A stretch of 64,000 nucleotides of DNA from Scalesia atractyloides (GCA_947069175.1 CAMTDV010000009.1:10611663-10675662); one strand, 5' to 3'. Numbered from the stretch's first letter, positions 45,240-56,409 are shown. Made by a program: numbers and translations. Notes: generated from the sequence alone by a model not told the origin.

Positions 45240-45825
45240 TCCTCAACGTGTCCAAATTTGGTGAAAATTAATTGAATGTGGAAACATACGCTAAAAACAA
45301 CAAAGTTTTCCAAAACAGGGTACTGAACACAGGGGCGTGTTTGGGGGACACGACCCCGTGTTAAAAGCGCCAGTATCAGTTTCTATGAAAATTTCCAGTA
45401 GGTGGACACCAGGGCGAGTTTAGGGGACACGACCCCGTGTTAAAAGTGTCAGTATCAAAAATTTTTCAGAAGCCAGGCACGGGGGCGTATCTATGGGACA
45501 CGGTCCCGTGTCAGAACCAAAAAATTTTCTGCAGACTTGAGGCACAGGGGCGTGCTTACCTTACACGACCCTGTGCTGCACTTACTGTTTTGAAGATTTT
45601 GCTTCGGGAAGTGTCTGTTTACGTGCATGAGGTGCTGTTTCAACACCCCTTTGGCCATTTTCATCATTCCTTTGAGTGTAGCTTATTTCTACAAAGAGAG
45701 AACTTAAAAGAAAAGCATTAAACTAAAGATTACGCTAAAAATTAAACTACTTAACTAATGGATAGTCCATGGAATGCCTCCATTGTGCGCTACGTTTATT
45801 TTTCCTTGGCTAGACCCAAAGTCGG
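45240..45825 (-). other. Athila-like 3' untranslated region, continued
   Basis: Non-coding. It contains four weak repeats of GGGGCGTG...GGGACACGACCCCGTGT type (about 45330-45575), spaced about 60-80 bp. Confidence 0.6.
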
Positions 45826-46507
45826 TCAAATGTTACTCGAGCGGGATGACTCGTATCCCAAGTTGCATCGACGAAGGGCATAGTCTAGGCTTAAGTCTAT
45901 TGTTTTGATGTAGTTGACCGGATCATCCTCCACTCGTTGTCCCACTTCGAACTTAACCTCCTTGTTACCTACCCTCAATGTTAATCTTCCGTCACTCATG
46001 TCCACCATTGCTCGTGCAGTGGCAAGGAATGGTCTTCCCAATATGAGTGGGATCTCGGTGTCTTCCTCCATATCTAGGATTACAAAGTCGGCCGGGGACA
46101 CAAATTCCCAACCTTTACCAAGAGATTCTATATAACACCTTGAGGGCATTTTATCGACTTATCCGCATGTTGTATGCTCATTCTTATAGGGCGTGGCTTT
46201 CTTATTCTAAGTCGATTGAACATAGAGGCATGCATTAGGTTGATGCTAGCTCCTAGGTTGGCAAGTGCATTGCATACTGGTGATCCTCCAACGGAGCAAG
46301 GAATGGTGAAGCCTTCGGGGTCAATTTCTTTTGAGGGAGTTTTTTGAGGAGTGTCGCCGAGCATTGTTCATTTAAGTTGACTTGTTTAATGGATCCAATC
46401 TTTCTTTTATAAGTGACGATGTCCCTCATGAATTGGGAGTATTTTGGCATTTGGGTGAGGACTTCCACAAAAGGAAGGTTGATGTGAAGTTGTTTAAGCA
46501 AAGTCAC
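45826..46507 (-). pseudogene. Athila-type aspartic protease region, broken
   Basis: Three minus-strand frames cover the region. 46253-46507 has the Athila linker (KQLHINLPFVEVLTQMPKYS), 46128-46364 has the protease motif as LANLGASINLM, and 45826-46149 has the flap and C-terminal part (DFVILDMEEDTEIPLILGRP). Athila proteases carry DLGAS, so the catalytic aspartate is replaced by asparagine (GAC to AAC), and the gene is also frameshifted twice. Its role would be processing the gag polyprotein. Confidence 0.82.
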
Positions 46508-47110
46508 AAACTTGGTGAATTGTTCGTAGGTCTTTCGCCAGAGTAAACGACAAGGGTAAGGGACTGGTGGCGGTTTGGTTGGTTAAATATCTTGGGGTTG
46601 AGTATTTTCTTGGTTATTGGGTGTGGGTGCGTTTGTGTGTTGTGTATTGGGTTGAGGTGGTGTTGGTTCGTCATTGGGTCCTACCTTTCGGTTTCTTAAA
46701 TTGATTATGTTTACTTGGGCTTCGGGGTTTGTTTCGGTGTTACTAGGTAAAGCTCCTTGTGGTCTTTCAAAGAAATTTTGGGCCAGTTGGCTTACATTTT
46801 TTCGATATTTTGCATACTTGCCCGTTGGTTCCTAATTTCGTCTTCTGTTTGTAGGAACCTTTCCGAGTAGGTTTTGTTGGATTCGAGAAAAGAAGAGTGA
46901 TGAGATACTCAAGTCTTTCTCTTCCTCCTTATTGTTGTGGTTGGAAGCCTTGTTGCTTATTCTGGGTTGTTGTTGAAAGTTGGATCGTTGGTTTTGATTT
47001 TGTTGGTTACTACCCTCGAATCCCTCCAACCAAAGTTGGGTGATTTCGCCATTCGGGGGTGAAGGTGTTACCTTGACCTCCTGGTGGACGTGGGCGGTTG
47101 TTGAGGTAGT
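46508..47110 (-). pseudogene. Athila-type gag C-terminal / linker region
   Basis: Low-complexity Gln/Asn-rich coding relic (GFEGSNQQNQNQRSNFQQQP near 46970-47030) between gag and protease, typical of the Athila gag tail. No intact frame. Confidence 0.6.
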
Positions 47111-48074
47111 TTATCGATTCCTTTGATTTTCCATTTCTTTCATACAACTCCAGTTTTCATGTGCTCTGCCACACCCTTCGCAAGCCATAACCGTAACTAT
47201 TTTATTTAATTCAAGTTTCTTTATTTTTGTGGTTAAGGCTTCGATATGGGCTTGTAAAGAGGTGGTTTCGTCCACTTTATGGGCACCCGGGGTTGATTTT
47301 GAACCCCTAGGGTGTGTACCATTGAAAACTATTTTGAGAAATTTCCTCAATTTGGTTATAAATTTCCTCGGATCACCGATTCCCAAGGAGTCCCCCGGAG
47401 TTGGAATCAAGGATTTGCCTTATGTGTGGTAAGAGTCCATTGTAAAAATGGATACTTGTTGCCATCGTTCAAGGCCATGATGTGGGCATTTCCTTAGTAG
47501 CTCCTTGAACTTTTCTCATGGCTCGTACAAAGATTCCCGTCTTCTTGAGAGTATGAGTTAATCTTGGTCATGAGTTTGGCGGTTTTAGCGGGTGGGAAAT
47601 ATTTGTAGAGGAATTTTTGGGCAAGTTCATCCCAAGTGTGTACGGACCCACTTGGGAGGGTGTTTAGCCAAGTTTTTGCTTGGCCTTTGAGAGAAAAAGG
47701 GAACATACGGAGCCGGATAGCATTATTAGAGGCCCCGTTGATCTGAAAGGTATCACATGTTTCTAAAAAGTTGGTAATATGTAAAGGGGATTCTTCGTCG
47801 GATAGGTCGTGAAAGGTGGCGGAATTTCAGTGCATTTGTATGAGGTGTGGTCGAAGCTCAAAGATGTTAGCATAGATATTAGGAGGGTGAATAGCGGCTC
47901 TAAGATTACCGAATGTAGGCCGTAGGTAATCCATGAGAGTGCATTGATCCACCATAGGGAGGTTTTTGGGCTAAGGCTTTTTGTCAGTTCTTGGCTTGGA
48001 GTCTTTTTCGGAAAAAGCACTCGGGTTCTTCTAGTGGCACCTTTATGTCTTTGTCGGAGGTGTAGGTCATGCAC
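47111..48074 (-). pseudogene. Athila-type gag, frameshifted
   Basis: Decayed capsid gene in at least four frames. The core at 47494-47706, MFPFSLKGQAKTWLNTLPSG then WDELAQKFLYKYFPPAKTAK, is diagnostic of Athila-type retrotransposon gag. Upstream, in a different frame, lie the FETCDTFQINGASNNAIRL-type helix and the N-terminal region at 47763-48074. Downstream a CCHC-like knuckle, CEGCGRAHENWSC, has one residue fewer between Cys and His than the usual CX2CX4HX4C. Confidence 0.82.
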
Positions 48075-48464
48075 CAGGTTATATTAACTATGCGGGATGG
48101 CGTGAGTTTCTGCAAACAAAAAACATAAAGATTTACTAATCAGAAGAGTAGCGCGGCCCCGTGTCAGAATGGCACGACCTGGGTTGTAAAGAAAAATTTT
48201 TTTTGTTTTCAGGTTCCCAAACACTGGAGGTTGGACACGGCCCCGGCTCCTGTAACATAACCCCTTGCCCTAATTCCCGTAACCAGAAAACAAATTTCAT
48301 CTTTGTGTTGTAAATAAAACACAACCCTGTGTTGATAAAAACGACCCCATGCTGTTTCTGCTGAAGTTATAAAAAGTTGAGAAAAAGAGGAAAAACTAAA
48401 AAAGCAAATCATAAAAGCATAAAATTGATTAGGCAGCCGATTTTAAACTTTCTTAAAATCCTTG

Positions 48465-48484
48465 TGTCCCGGGCAACGACACCA
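48465..48484 (-). other. primer binding site of the Athila-like element
   Basis: Minus strand TGGTGTCGTTGCCCGGGACA, close to the complement of the plant tRNA-Asp 3' end (TGGCGCCGTTGCCGGGGA) used by Athila elements, with a few differences. Confidence 0.75.
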
Positions 48485-48490
48485 AAAACT

Positions 48491-50153
48491 TGACGTGGTG
48501 GAGGGTGAGTAAATTTAATCTTCTTCACTCGTTTATTCAAGCTTTAAATTTGTAAAAACACGATTTGCAACTATCACTCTCTACAACATGCTAAGGCATG
48601 TGCACCCATCGTTGGTGTAGTAAAGTGATGGTATGATACCGAGGTCGTCCAAGGACACAAGTGCTTTTAATACCGGAATATAGTCGACGTCTAATTAAAT
48701 CAAATTATTAGGATAGGTTTTTAATAGGAAAAAAATAAAGAAATAACTAAAGTAATAAAAGAAACAAATAGACAAGATAGAATCACTTGGTTCCGACTCC
48801 TTATTTATGTATCTTTGATGATTTCACGCTTTGAGTTTTTAAGAGATTATCTTAGTTAAAGTGGCATGTCCCTCTTTTGGAGGTGACGCTCCCCTCAGCT
48901 ATATTGGTCTGAGTCAGTAAGGATATAGTCCGCAAGGTAGGAATATTGAAAGATAATTAAGTAAGTTATTAATGAAAAATGTGTTATATCCCTCTTGTGT
49001 AGGCAATGCTACCCTCGGCCATATTGGTCTGAGTCAGCAGGGATACAGTCCCGCAAAGCCGGTTTAAAGTTTTAATAGTAATTATTTATAAGTGATTCAA
49101 ACCATTCTTACTTCTCCTGATTTGATGCTATCTGCCACAAGTGAAGTCCTAATAAGCTTGACCCAAATCTTCACAGGATCTATACACTGAACGAGGAAAA
49201 AACTTTAACATACCACCCTTTTAAGCCCCCTTCCAGGCAGTTAACGCGCTTTATATAGACCGTAAAGACACGAATGAGTGAATCACAAAACATGAAGGAT
49301 GATAGAATAAAATTCACTTTCGATATAAAAAACAAGTTATTAAGTCAATAACCCAACTAAAAAGTTAACCAAAGCTAGGACATCAAAAGTAATTACATAA
49401 ATAACTTGTCTTCACCAAGTATGTAAGAGATTAGCCAAGCATGGACTTTGTTTGACAAAAACTCTTACGACCAATCTTGGATCCCGAACTACTACACACA
49501 CTATAGGATGGATGATGGATGAATGTGGTGGATGATGGTGGTGTTATGGTGGTGGAGTGGTTGCAGGTGTGAGAGAAGTGGTTTGCCAAGGAATGAGTTG
49601 GAATGAAACCAAGCACCCATGTTTATAGCTGGAAACAGTGAGTTCAAACGGCCCTGTGTCTTCCTTCTTCTCTATCTTCATTTAATGAGCATATCAGATC
49701 AGATTCTTACACGGCCCCGTGTGTCAACGGCACGGCCCCGTGGCCATTGTACTTGTTGTACTATCGAATATTCGAAAATCTGGAAGTTAACCACGGCCCG
49801 TGTCGATGAGACAAGGCCTCGTGTCTCTTGTCTGCTTTTGTTTGTCTTCTTCTATTCTGGAATCTTGAAGAGGCACTGCCCATGTCGACTAGGCACGATC
49901 CCGTGCTTAACTTCTGATTCGTTGTTTTTAGTCTTGGGGTGAAGCTCGGATGGTTAGTATAGTGTTTCATCTTCCCGTCTTCTACATTTATGTTGGTTTT
50001 TTCGTTAGTGTGTTGCTTTTGTACATTTATGTTCTTTTAATCCTGAAAATATAAAATATACAAAGAAACGCACTTTTTACAACACTAGTACTAAAAAAGA
50101 GTTGATTTTATACGTATCTAATACAATTTATATGTTGCATTTGACGCATATCT
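48491..50153 (-). repeat. 5' LTR of the Athila-like element
   Basis: 1663 bp, starting TGACGTGGTGGAGGGTGAG. The last base is T where the partner has A (TCT against TCA), a point change at the LTR tip. TSD ATTAC follows. Confidence 0.9.
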
Positions 50154-50158
50154 ATTAC

Positions 50159-50561
50159 TTTTGATTTCCAAACTTTGGCTATTTTTTATTTGGGTTTGTA
50201 TTAATGACTTTAAGCGATAGTTTTTTTTATATTGAAAGTGAACTTTATCTTATCATTTCTTCATGTTTTGTTGATTCACTCATTCGTGTCTTTATGTCTA
50301 TATAAAGCACGTTAACTGCCTGGAATGGCATTATAAGGATGGTTTGGGCAATGTTCTTGCCTCTTTCAGTGTATAGATCATGCGATGATTCAGGCTAAAT
50401 AGGACTTCCCTTGAGGCAGATAACATTAAATCGGGGGAAGTAACAACGACTTGAATCTCTTATAAGTAAACTACTATTAAAACTTTAATGCGGCCTTTAC
50501 GGGACTGTATCCTACTGACTCTGACCAATATGGCCGAGGTAGCGTTGCCTCCAAAAGAGGG
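50159..50561 (+). repeat. Athila-like solo LTR, part 2 of 3
   Basis: Resumes exactly where part 1 stopped (TTTTGATTTCC continues the LTR in reverse complement) and is cut after the GAGGG target of the chromovirus. Confidence 0.82.
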
Positions 50562-51393
50562 TGTCACACCCCAACCGATGGCAGAATCATCGGGGTAGTG
50601 GAACTAGGCGAATCAGATTGATCAAGAGATTCCATAATGATTAATTCAAAGACAATAATCAACATTTAATATCCCATACTATCTAACTCATACAATCTTC
50701 AAACAACCATTACAATTCAACAAAATCTCTTAAACACAATCCAATTCGATCTCCCCTAGATTTTATTACAACCATTCTAAACAAACTAACAAAACGAACT
50801 AAACTACGCATGCAACATCCAAGGCATGCAAGCTAAATCCTCAACTTGTTACATACGTTAAAATACAAGTCAATACAATTAAGTAAAGGTGAGCATACGA
50901 GTTTGAATAATACTAGCATAGTCGAGAAAGCATTTTCGAAACAATCTAACTACATATCATGATACACCAAAACACTTAACATAACATAGGCTCATTTCTC
51001 ATGCTAACTACCGTGAGAAGGCTTGCGCGACCATCCTAACTAGACCCGTCAGGTGTTAGCCAAACTATAGTACATACTAGCTAAGGAGGCAAGTTAACGA
51101 AAATAAGTCCTAGTCACATGTTTCTAGTATCACGTATCGAGCATATACAATCAGATTATTCGCGTGTGATAAACAGTTTTGATTTGTAAAGTATTTTTGA
51201 TATAGGAACGTATGTAACACCTAAAAATTGCATTAAAGCGAAAATGGATCAAGTATACTCACCGTGGTGCGTTTAGGTAAGATTAGAGGATCTGAGGAAA
51301 GTCGTGAAGAGCGCCAGATCAGCCTGCATACGCGAACGGAAGTGCATCAGTCTCTGAAAAGCTGAAATGGTTAAGTTTTGGTTGAGCAGTAGA

Positions 51394-51684
51394 CAAGTCC
51401 GGGCGAACTTGTATGTAAACATACAAGTTCGAGCGAACTTGTATACATCTACTGAGTGATGATTCAAGTTCGGGCGAACTTGTAAGTTTCTCAAGGAAAC
51501 TTTGACAAGTTCGGTCGAACTTGTGGGGTTTGGATAGATGATGGACAAGTTCGGCCGAACTTGTGAAGTTTCCTGAGAAACTTTACAAGTTCGAGCGAAC
51601 TTGAGGACTTTCTGCTGAAGAATTGGCCATTTTCACCAAGTTCGGCCGAACTTGACCTTTTGAGGGCAAGTTCGAGCGAACTTG
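51394..51684. repeat. phased array of an 18-bp palindrome, 3' LTR
   Basis: Eight copies of CAAGTTCGNNCGAACTTG (NN = GG, AG, GT or GC) at 51394, 51424, 51465, 51506, 51546, 51586, 51637 and 51667. Spacings are 30, 41, 41, 40, 40, 51 and 30 bp, close to 3, 4 and 5 helical turns. The first copy has one mismatch. Linkers of the GTAAGTTTCTCAAGGAAACTTT type are themselves partly palindromic. Confidence 0.9.
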
Positions 51685-51867
51685 CTAGCTGCTGCACAAA
51701 ATCGGTTGAATCTCGAGCGAACTTGATGTTTTCGGGTCCAAAATCTTGCGTTTTCGCGTCGTTTGTTGAGAAAATCGAGTGTTCATCCCTCCAACCCTGT
51801 GCTACTGAGCAAACTTGGGTCAGAGAGGTCGTTTAGAGAAGTTTTAGCCGTTTTACAAAAGCGTGGG

Positions 51868-51902
51868 CTAATCCGGGCGAACTCGGAGTTCGTTCGGGTT
51901 AG
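51868..51902. repeat. 35-bp imperfect palindrome in LTR
   Basis: CTAATCCGGGCGAACTC and GAGTTCGTTCGGGTTAG-type arms around a central G. It shares the GGGCGAAC core with the 18-bp palindromes. Confidence 0.7.
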
Positions 51903-52337
51903 TCTGGCTTGTGTAAACCAACATAAACGTCCTTGTGCTCCCAGATCTGGGATCTTGAATGATAAATGCTTCGTTTCATATCAGAAAATGAACAAAACAT
52001 CATCAAACGTCCGTATTTTGTGTAAAAATCAATGTTTAAAAGGTTTTGCTCAGATCTAAGCATAAATCTGAGTGAAAAAAGAAGTTTTATGGAAAAAGAT
52101 GAAGATTTTCGTAAACATAGAAGATTTGTTGAAAACGAAGGCTCTGCCTTGTGCCAAAATCGTTGTAAACCTTTGTAAATCGTTGATAAACGTTGTTGTA
52201 GTTGAAATCGGGTTGATTCTTACTTAGAACATGAGGTTTCAGGTTTTGAGAGCTCTGGGCGAACTTACAGCAAGTTCAAATGAGAGTAATGAGGTGGGTA
52301 TTTATAGGAGAAGGCAAAATGGTGAGCTGGTGGGGCC

Positions 52338-52528
52338 AACTTCGGTCGAACTTGCATGAAATTCATGCAAGTTCGGGCGAACTTGCTAGATTTCCATGAG
52401 ATAATAGCCAAGTTCGGCCGAATATGTACATGTATGTACAATTTTTAGCGAACTTGAGGATTATGAAGGATCCTTGTGTCATCAGGCAAGTTCGGGCGAA
52501 CTGGGGTAGTCAAGTTCGGCCGAACTTG
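52338..52528. repeat. second palindrome cluster, 3' LTR
   Basis: Six full or damaged copies at 52338, 52368, 52409, 52439, 52487 and 52511 (spacing 30, 41, 30, 48, 24). The first three intervals keep the ~10-bp phase, the last two do not. Confidence 0.8.
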
Positions 52529-52966
52529 GCCTGGTGACCAAGTTTCGTTTGCTGATTTCGCGTTAAGTGTTCGTTTGGCGGTTCGGTTCGTATTAGTTAG
52601 TTATATTAAGCGTTAAATTAAAGGCGTTAAGCGTTATAATTGATATAATAGTGCGATTTAGCGATTCGAGAGTGCGAGAGCGATGCGATAGCGTGCGTAA
52701 TCATAACCACGAACACACATAACACATAAATAATATAAAACCACATAAATAATTGCGATTTGCGATGCGATAAGATTAGCGATGCGATTAAATAAGCGAT
52801 TGGATGTGATAATAACGTACAACACCATAAGTAATTTACATAAACTTTATTATAGACCGAATTTCGGGATTACAAGGTAGATAAATGGGAAAACAAAATG
52901 GAAAGATAACAATCAAATTTTCGAGTTGTTACAGTCTCTCCTACTTTAGGGAATTTCGTCTCGAAA

Positions 52967-53155
52967 TTAAGCAGTGGCCGTAACAAAGAGATGCGGGTAC
53001 TTGGCCTTCATATCACTTTCCAATTCCCAAGTGAACTAGGCGCCGCGTTTGCCTTCCAATCAGGCCTTCATGATAGGGATGCGAGAGCGTCGGAGTTTCT
53101 TTGTCTCTCGTTCCGTGATTTCCACAGGCTTTTCCACGAAATGGAGAGTCTCGTT
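52967..53155 (-). pseudogene. chromodomain-like C-terminus of the Tekay-type integrase
   Basis: In a frame shifted from the integrase body, the minus strand reads FVEKPVEITERETKKLRRSR, RIPIMKA, a stop, then FTWELESDMKAKYPHLF and a terminal TAA at 52967-52969. This matches the tail of Tekay/Del chromovirus integrases, where a chromodomain guides integration to heterochromatin. Two in-frame stops (TGA and TAG) break it. Confidence 0.72.
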
Positions 53156-54020
53156 TGATTTGCAGATCTTCGAGAGGGACATGCAGATTTTCTTCGGCTA
53201 AGCACTTTTTGAGATTAGACACGTGGAAAGTCGGATGTACATTATTGAGTTCCTTTGGTAATTCGAGACGATAGGCTACTTTACCGAACCTTTCCAGAAT
53301 CTTAAAGGAACCAACGTATCGAGGCGCTAACTTTCCTTTCTTGCCGAAGCAGACCACTCCCTTCCAAGGTGCAACCTTTAGGAGAAAGTGATCTCCCACT
53401 TTGAACTGCAGGGGCTTGCGGCGTTTATCGGCGTAACTCTTTTGACGACTCCGAGCTTTCAAGAGATTGTCTCTGATTTGGAGGATCTTGTCGGTTGTTT
53501 CTTGAATTAGCTCGGGACCGGTGATTTGTGCTTCTCCGATCTCGTGCCATGCAATAGGCGATCGACATTTTCTTCCATATAGTGCCTCAAAAGGAGACAT
53601 TTGAATGCTGATATGATAACTATTATTGTACGAGAATTCGATTAAAGGTAAATGCGTATCCTAGTTACCACAAAAATCTATGATGCATGCACGCAGCATG
53701 TCTTCGAGGGTGCGGATCGTGCGCTCAGTCTGACTGTCGGTTTGAGGGTGAAATGCGGTACTTAGATTAAGCGTAGTACCGAGAGCGGATTGAAAGGTCT
53801 CCTAGAGACGCGAGGTAAAGCGACCATCGCGGTCAGAAATGATGTCACGAGGCGTCCCGTGTCGACATATAACTTCGTCGGTATAGATTCGGGCTAACCG
53901 TTCGACCTTAAAGTCTTCTCGTATAGCAATAAAGTGCGCGGATTTAGTAAGACGATCAACGATAACCCAAATGCTATCGTGACCGGATGAAGTACGCGTG
54001 AGTTTACTAACGAAGTCCAT
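53013..54020 (-). pseudogene. Tekay-type integrase core and C-terminal domain, interrupted
   Basis: Continues the pol frame. The core has VDRLTKSAHF (first Asp), IISDRDGRFTS (second Asp), and, after a TGG-to-TAG stop at 53802, HPQTDSQTERTIRT (Glu), so the DDE triad is present. A further TGG-to-TAG stop lies near 53662. The C-terminal domain at 53013-53600 has MSPFEALYGRKCRSPIAWHE, the GPF/Y-type GKLAPRYVGSFKILERFG and VHPTFHVSNLKKCL. A frameshift near 53155 separates the chromodomain-like tail. Confidence 0.9.
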
Positions 54021-54029
54021 AGCTATACT

Positions 54030-55703
54030 CTACCACTTCCACATCGGGATTTCGGGTTGTTCGAGTAAACAAGAGGGCCTTTGATGTTCGGCTTTAGCTT
54101 TCGGGCAAGTTAAGCAATTTGAGACGTACAAGGCGATATCCTTTTTCATGCCCGGCCACCAATACTTAGGACGAAGGTCCTGGTACATCTTGTCGGCACC
54201 GGGATGAATGGAATATCGAGATTTATGAGCTTCGGTCATTAGTAGTTCACGGAGATTATCATGAGTAGGAATCCAAATACGATCGAGATAGTAATAAATA
54301 CCATTAGGCTTAGATACGAGCTGAGTTTCGGCACCACATTTTATTTCTTCCTCCAAAGTATTCTCGTTAAAACAAGCAAACTGAGCGGAGCGAATCATGA
54401 TTTTGAGATCATTCAAAGCTTGAGAGTCACGAACACTATACACATAGCTTCGTCGACTTAGAGTATCGGCGACGACGTTTGCTTTGCCGGGATGGTAGCG
54501 TATCTTGCAATCGTAATCGTTGAGAAGTTCAACCCATCTGCATTGGCGCATATTCAGTTCCTTTTGATTGAAGATATGTTGTAAACTCTTATGGTCGGTG
54601 AAGACCGTACACTTGGTACCGTAAAAGTAGTGTCGCCATATCTTCAATGCAAAAATAACTGCACCGATTTCGAGATCGTGGGTTATGTAGTTCTTCTCGT
54701 GGATCTTGAGTTGTCGAGACGCATACGCGATAACCTTGTCTCGTTGCATGAGAACACAACCAAGACCAAGGTTTGAGGCATCGCAGTAAACAACGAAATC
54801 GTCGTTTCCGTCGGGTAAAGCGAGAATGGGAGCGTTGCATAGCATACGCTTGAGAGTTTGAAAAGCTTCTTCTTGCTTGGAATCCCAAACAAAAGGTTTA
54901 TCTTTATGAGTTAAAGCGGTAAGCGGTATGGCGATTTTTGAGAAGTCGGCGATGAATCGACGGTAATAACCCGCCAATCCAAGAAATGAACGGATGTCGG
55001 AAGCATTCTTCGGTGTAATCCAACTTTTGACGGCTTCAATCTTTGCAGGGTCGACGTGAATTCCTTGACTATTAACGATGTGGCCGAGAAATTGGACTTC
55101 TTCGTGCCAGAATTCCCATTTAGAGAACTTAGCATAAAGGCGATTTCCTTGAAGAAGTTCGAGGATTAAACAGAGATGGCGCGCGTGTTCGTCTCTCGAC
55201 TTCGAATAGATAAGGATATCATCGATGAAAACAATGACAAAACGAGCTAAGAAAGCTTTACACACACGGTTCATCAAATCCATGAAAACCGCGGGTGCAT
55301 TGGTAAGACCGAAAGGCATGACCACGAATTCAAAATGGCCATAGCGAGTGCGAAAAGCGGTTTTAGGAATGTCTTTTTCCAACACGCGTAACTGATGATA
55401 ACCGGAGCGTAAATCGATCTTGGAAAAACAAATAGCACCTTGAAGCTGATCAAATAAGTCGTCGATACGAGGAAGAGAATAGCGGTTCCTTATCGTGAGT
55501 TTGTTAAGTTCACGATAATCGATGCACATTCGGAACGTCCCATATTTCTTTTTCACGAAAAGAACGAGTGCGCCCCATGGCGAAGTGCTCGGGCTTATGA
55601 AACCTTTATCAAGAAGCTCTTGAAGTTGGCTTGATAGCTCGCGCATTTCGGATGGTGTGAGGCGATAAGGAGCTTTAGCAATGGGAGTAGCACATGGAAT
55701 CAA
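54030..55703 (-). pseudogene. Tekay-type reverse transcriptase, RNase H and integrase zinc domain
   Basis: 557 residues without a stop. RT: SPWGALVLFVKKK, CIDYRELNKLTIRNRYSLP, KIDLRSGYHQLRV, the catalytic box FIDDILIYSKS and FLGLAGYYRRFI. RNase H: VVYCDASNLGLG, a conserved Glu in HDLEIGAVIFAL, FTDHKSLQHIF and NVVADTLSR. The integrase zinc region follows: HPGADKMYQDL, WWPGMKKDI and CLTCPKAKAEHQ. Catalytic residues look intact. A TAG stop at 54030-54032 cuts the frame before the integrase core, and the N-terminal end is frameshifted near 55700. Confidence 0.92.
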
Positions 55704-55897
55704 ATCGATACGGAATTCAACATCTCGAGTAGGGGAAAACCGGGTAAATCGTCAGGAAAGACCTTAGGAAATTCACAGACAACGAGAACGTCTTTATAAG
55801 TCTTCTTTTCTTTCTCCGGGTTCATGATATGGGCGAGGAAAGCAACACATCGCTTTTGCAAGCATTTGTGTGCTCGAGTACATGACAAAAGCATCAA
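55700..55897 (-). pseudogene. Tekay-type protease-RT linker, shifted frame
   Basis: Carries the pre-RT block VVCEFPKVFPDDLPGFP (usually ...VFPEDLPGLPP) preceded by FLAHIMNPEKEKKTYKDV. It is out of frame with both protease and RT, so single-base indels bracket it. Confidence 0.8.
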
Positions 55898-56409
55898 CTT
55901 CTTTGAGGGAAACGAATCATTTTATCGAAGCATACAACTTCAGCATGATTCTCACGAAGAAAATCCATGCCTACTATGATATCGAAACTACCTAACTGCA
56001 TAGGTATGAGATTGATCGAGAAGACATGGTTGTTGAGATCGAGATTACAACCACGTAGGACGGAATTAACGGTAACGGTTCTTCCGGTGGTGACTTCCAC
56101 ATCGAAAGTCTTTGGGAGTTTAGCGCGCTTACATTTTAAAACCTTTTCGAATTCTAACGATACAAAACAATTATCGGCACCAGTATCAAATAAACATGAA
56201 GCATAAATACCATTAACGAGAAACGTACCATCGACAACATTGTTGTCATTCTGAGCCTGGCGGTGGTTGAGATTGAAGGCTCTGCCACACGCAGCTTGTG
56301 GTTGCTGCTGCTGCTGCTGCGGCGGCTGAGGCTGCGGTGCTGGCTGCTATTGCGTGACAGGACAATTCGGGCAGACATTGGCGAAATGATTCGGATCACC
56401 ACAAACATA
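55894..56409 (-). pseudogene. Tekay-type gag zinc knuckle and protease
   Basis: Same frame as gag after a stop. The first knuckle Cys is Tyr (YVCGDPNHFANVCPNC) and is preceded by a TGA. A further TAG lies soon after. The protease motif FDTGADNCFVS is intact, followed by LGSFDIIVGMDFLRENHAEV. Processing of the gag-pol polyprotein is the family role. Confidence 0.85.

Larger units (their letters stand above)
38529..50153 (-). mobile_element. Athila-like Ty3/gypsy element, gag-protease only
   Basis: LTRs (about 1.66 kb each without insertions) run TGACGTGG...GTATCA, and a perfect TSD ATTAC flanks the element (38524-38528 and 50154-50158). The PBS on the minus strand (TGGTGTCGTTGCCCGGGACA, 48465-48484) resembles the tRNA-Asp site typical of Athila. 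The purine tract beside the left LTR reads AAGTGTGGGGTATT, also Athila-like. Minus-strand gag and protease relics lie at 45826-48074; no RT, RNase H or integrase is found. It holds a later solo LTR (42504-45234) and a foldback element (39073-40164), and sits inside a solo LTR of its own family in opposite orientation. Confidence 0.9.
50562..52933 (-). repeat. 3' LTR of the Tekay-type element
   Basis: 2372 bp. It keeps a ~170-bp segment (about 51237-51408) missing from the other LTR, where the deletion joins at the microhomology GCGAA. Two palindrome clusters are annotated separately. The frames found here on both strands (KFARTC- and VRPNL-type repeats) are translations of the palindromes. 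Confidence 0.93.

Noticed and set aside
51394..51684. CRISPR-like array of regularly spaced palindromes
   Set aside because: Eukaryotic LTR context, 18-bp repeats with variable centres, related rather than unique spacers, no cas genes.
51273..51697. Minus-strand frames with repeated FARTC / VRPNL peptides (also 59201-59617, 60187-60411)
   Set aside because: They translate the CAAGTTCGNNCGAACTTG palindromes of an LTR and have no domain; the repetition comes from the DNA motif.
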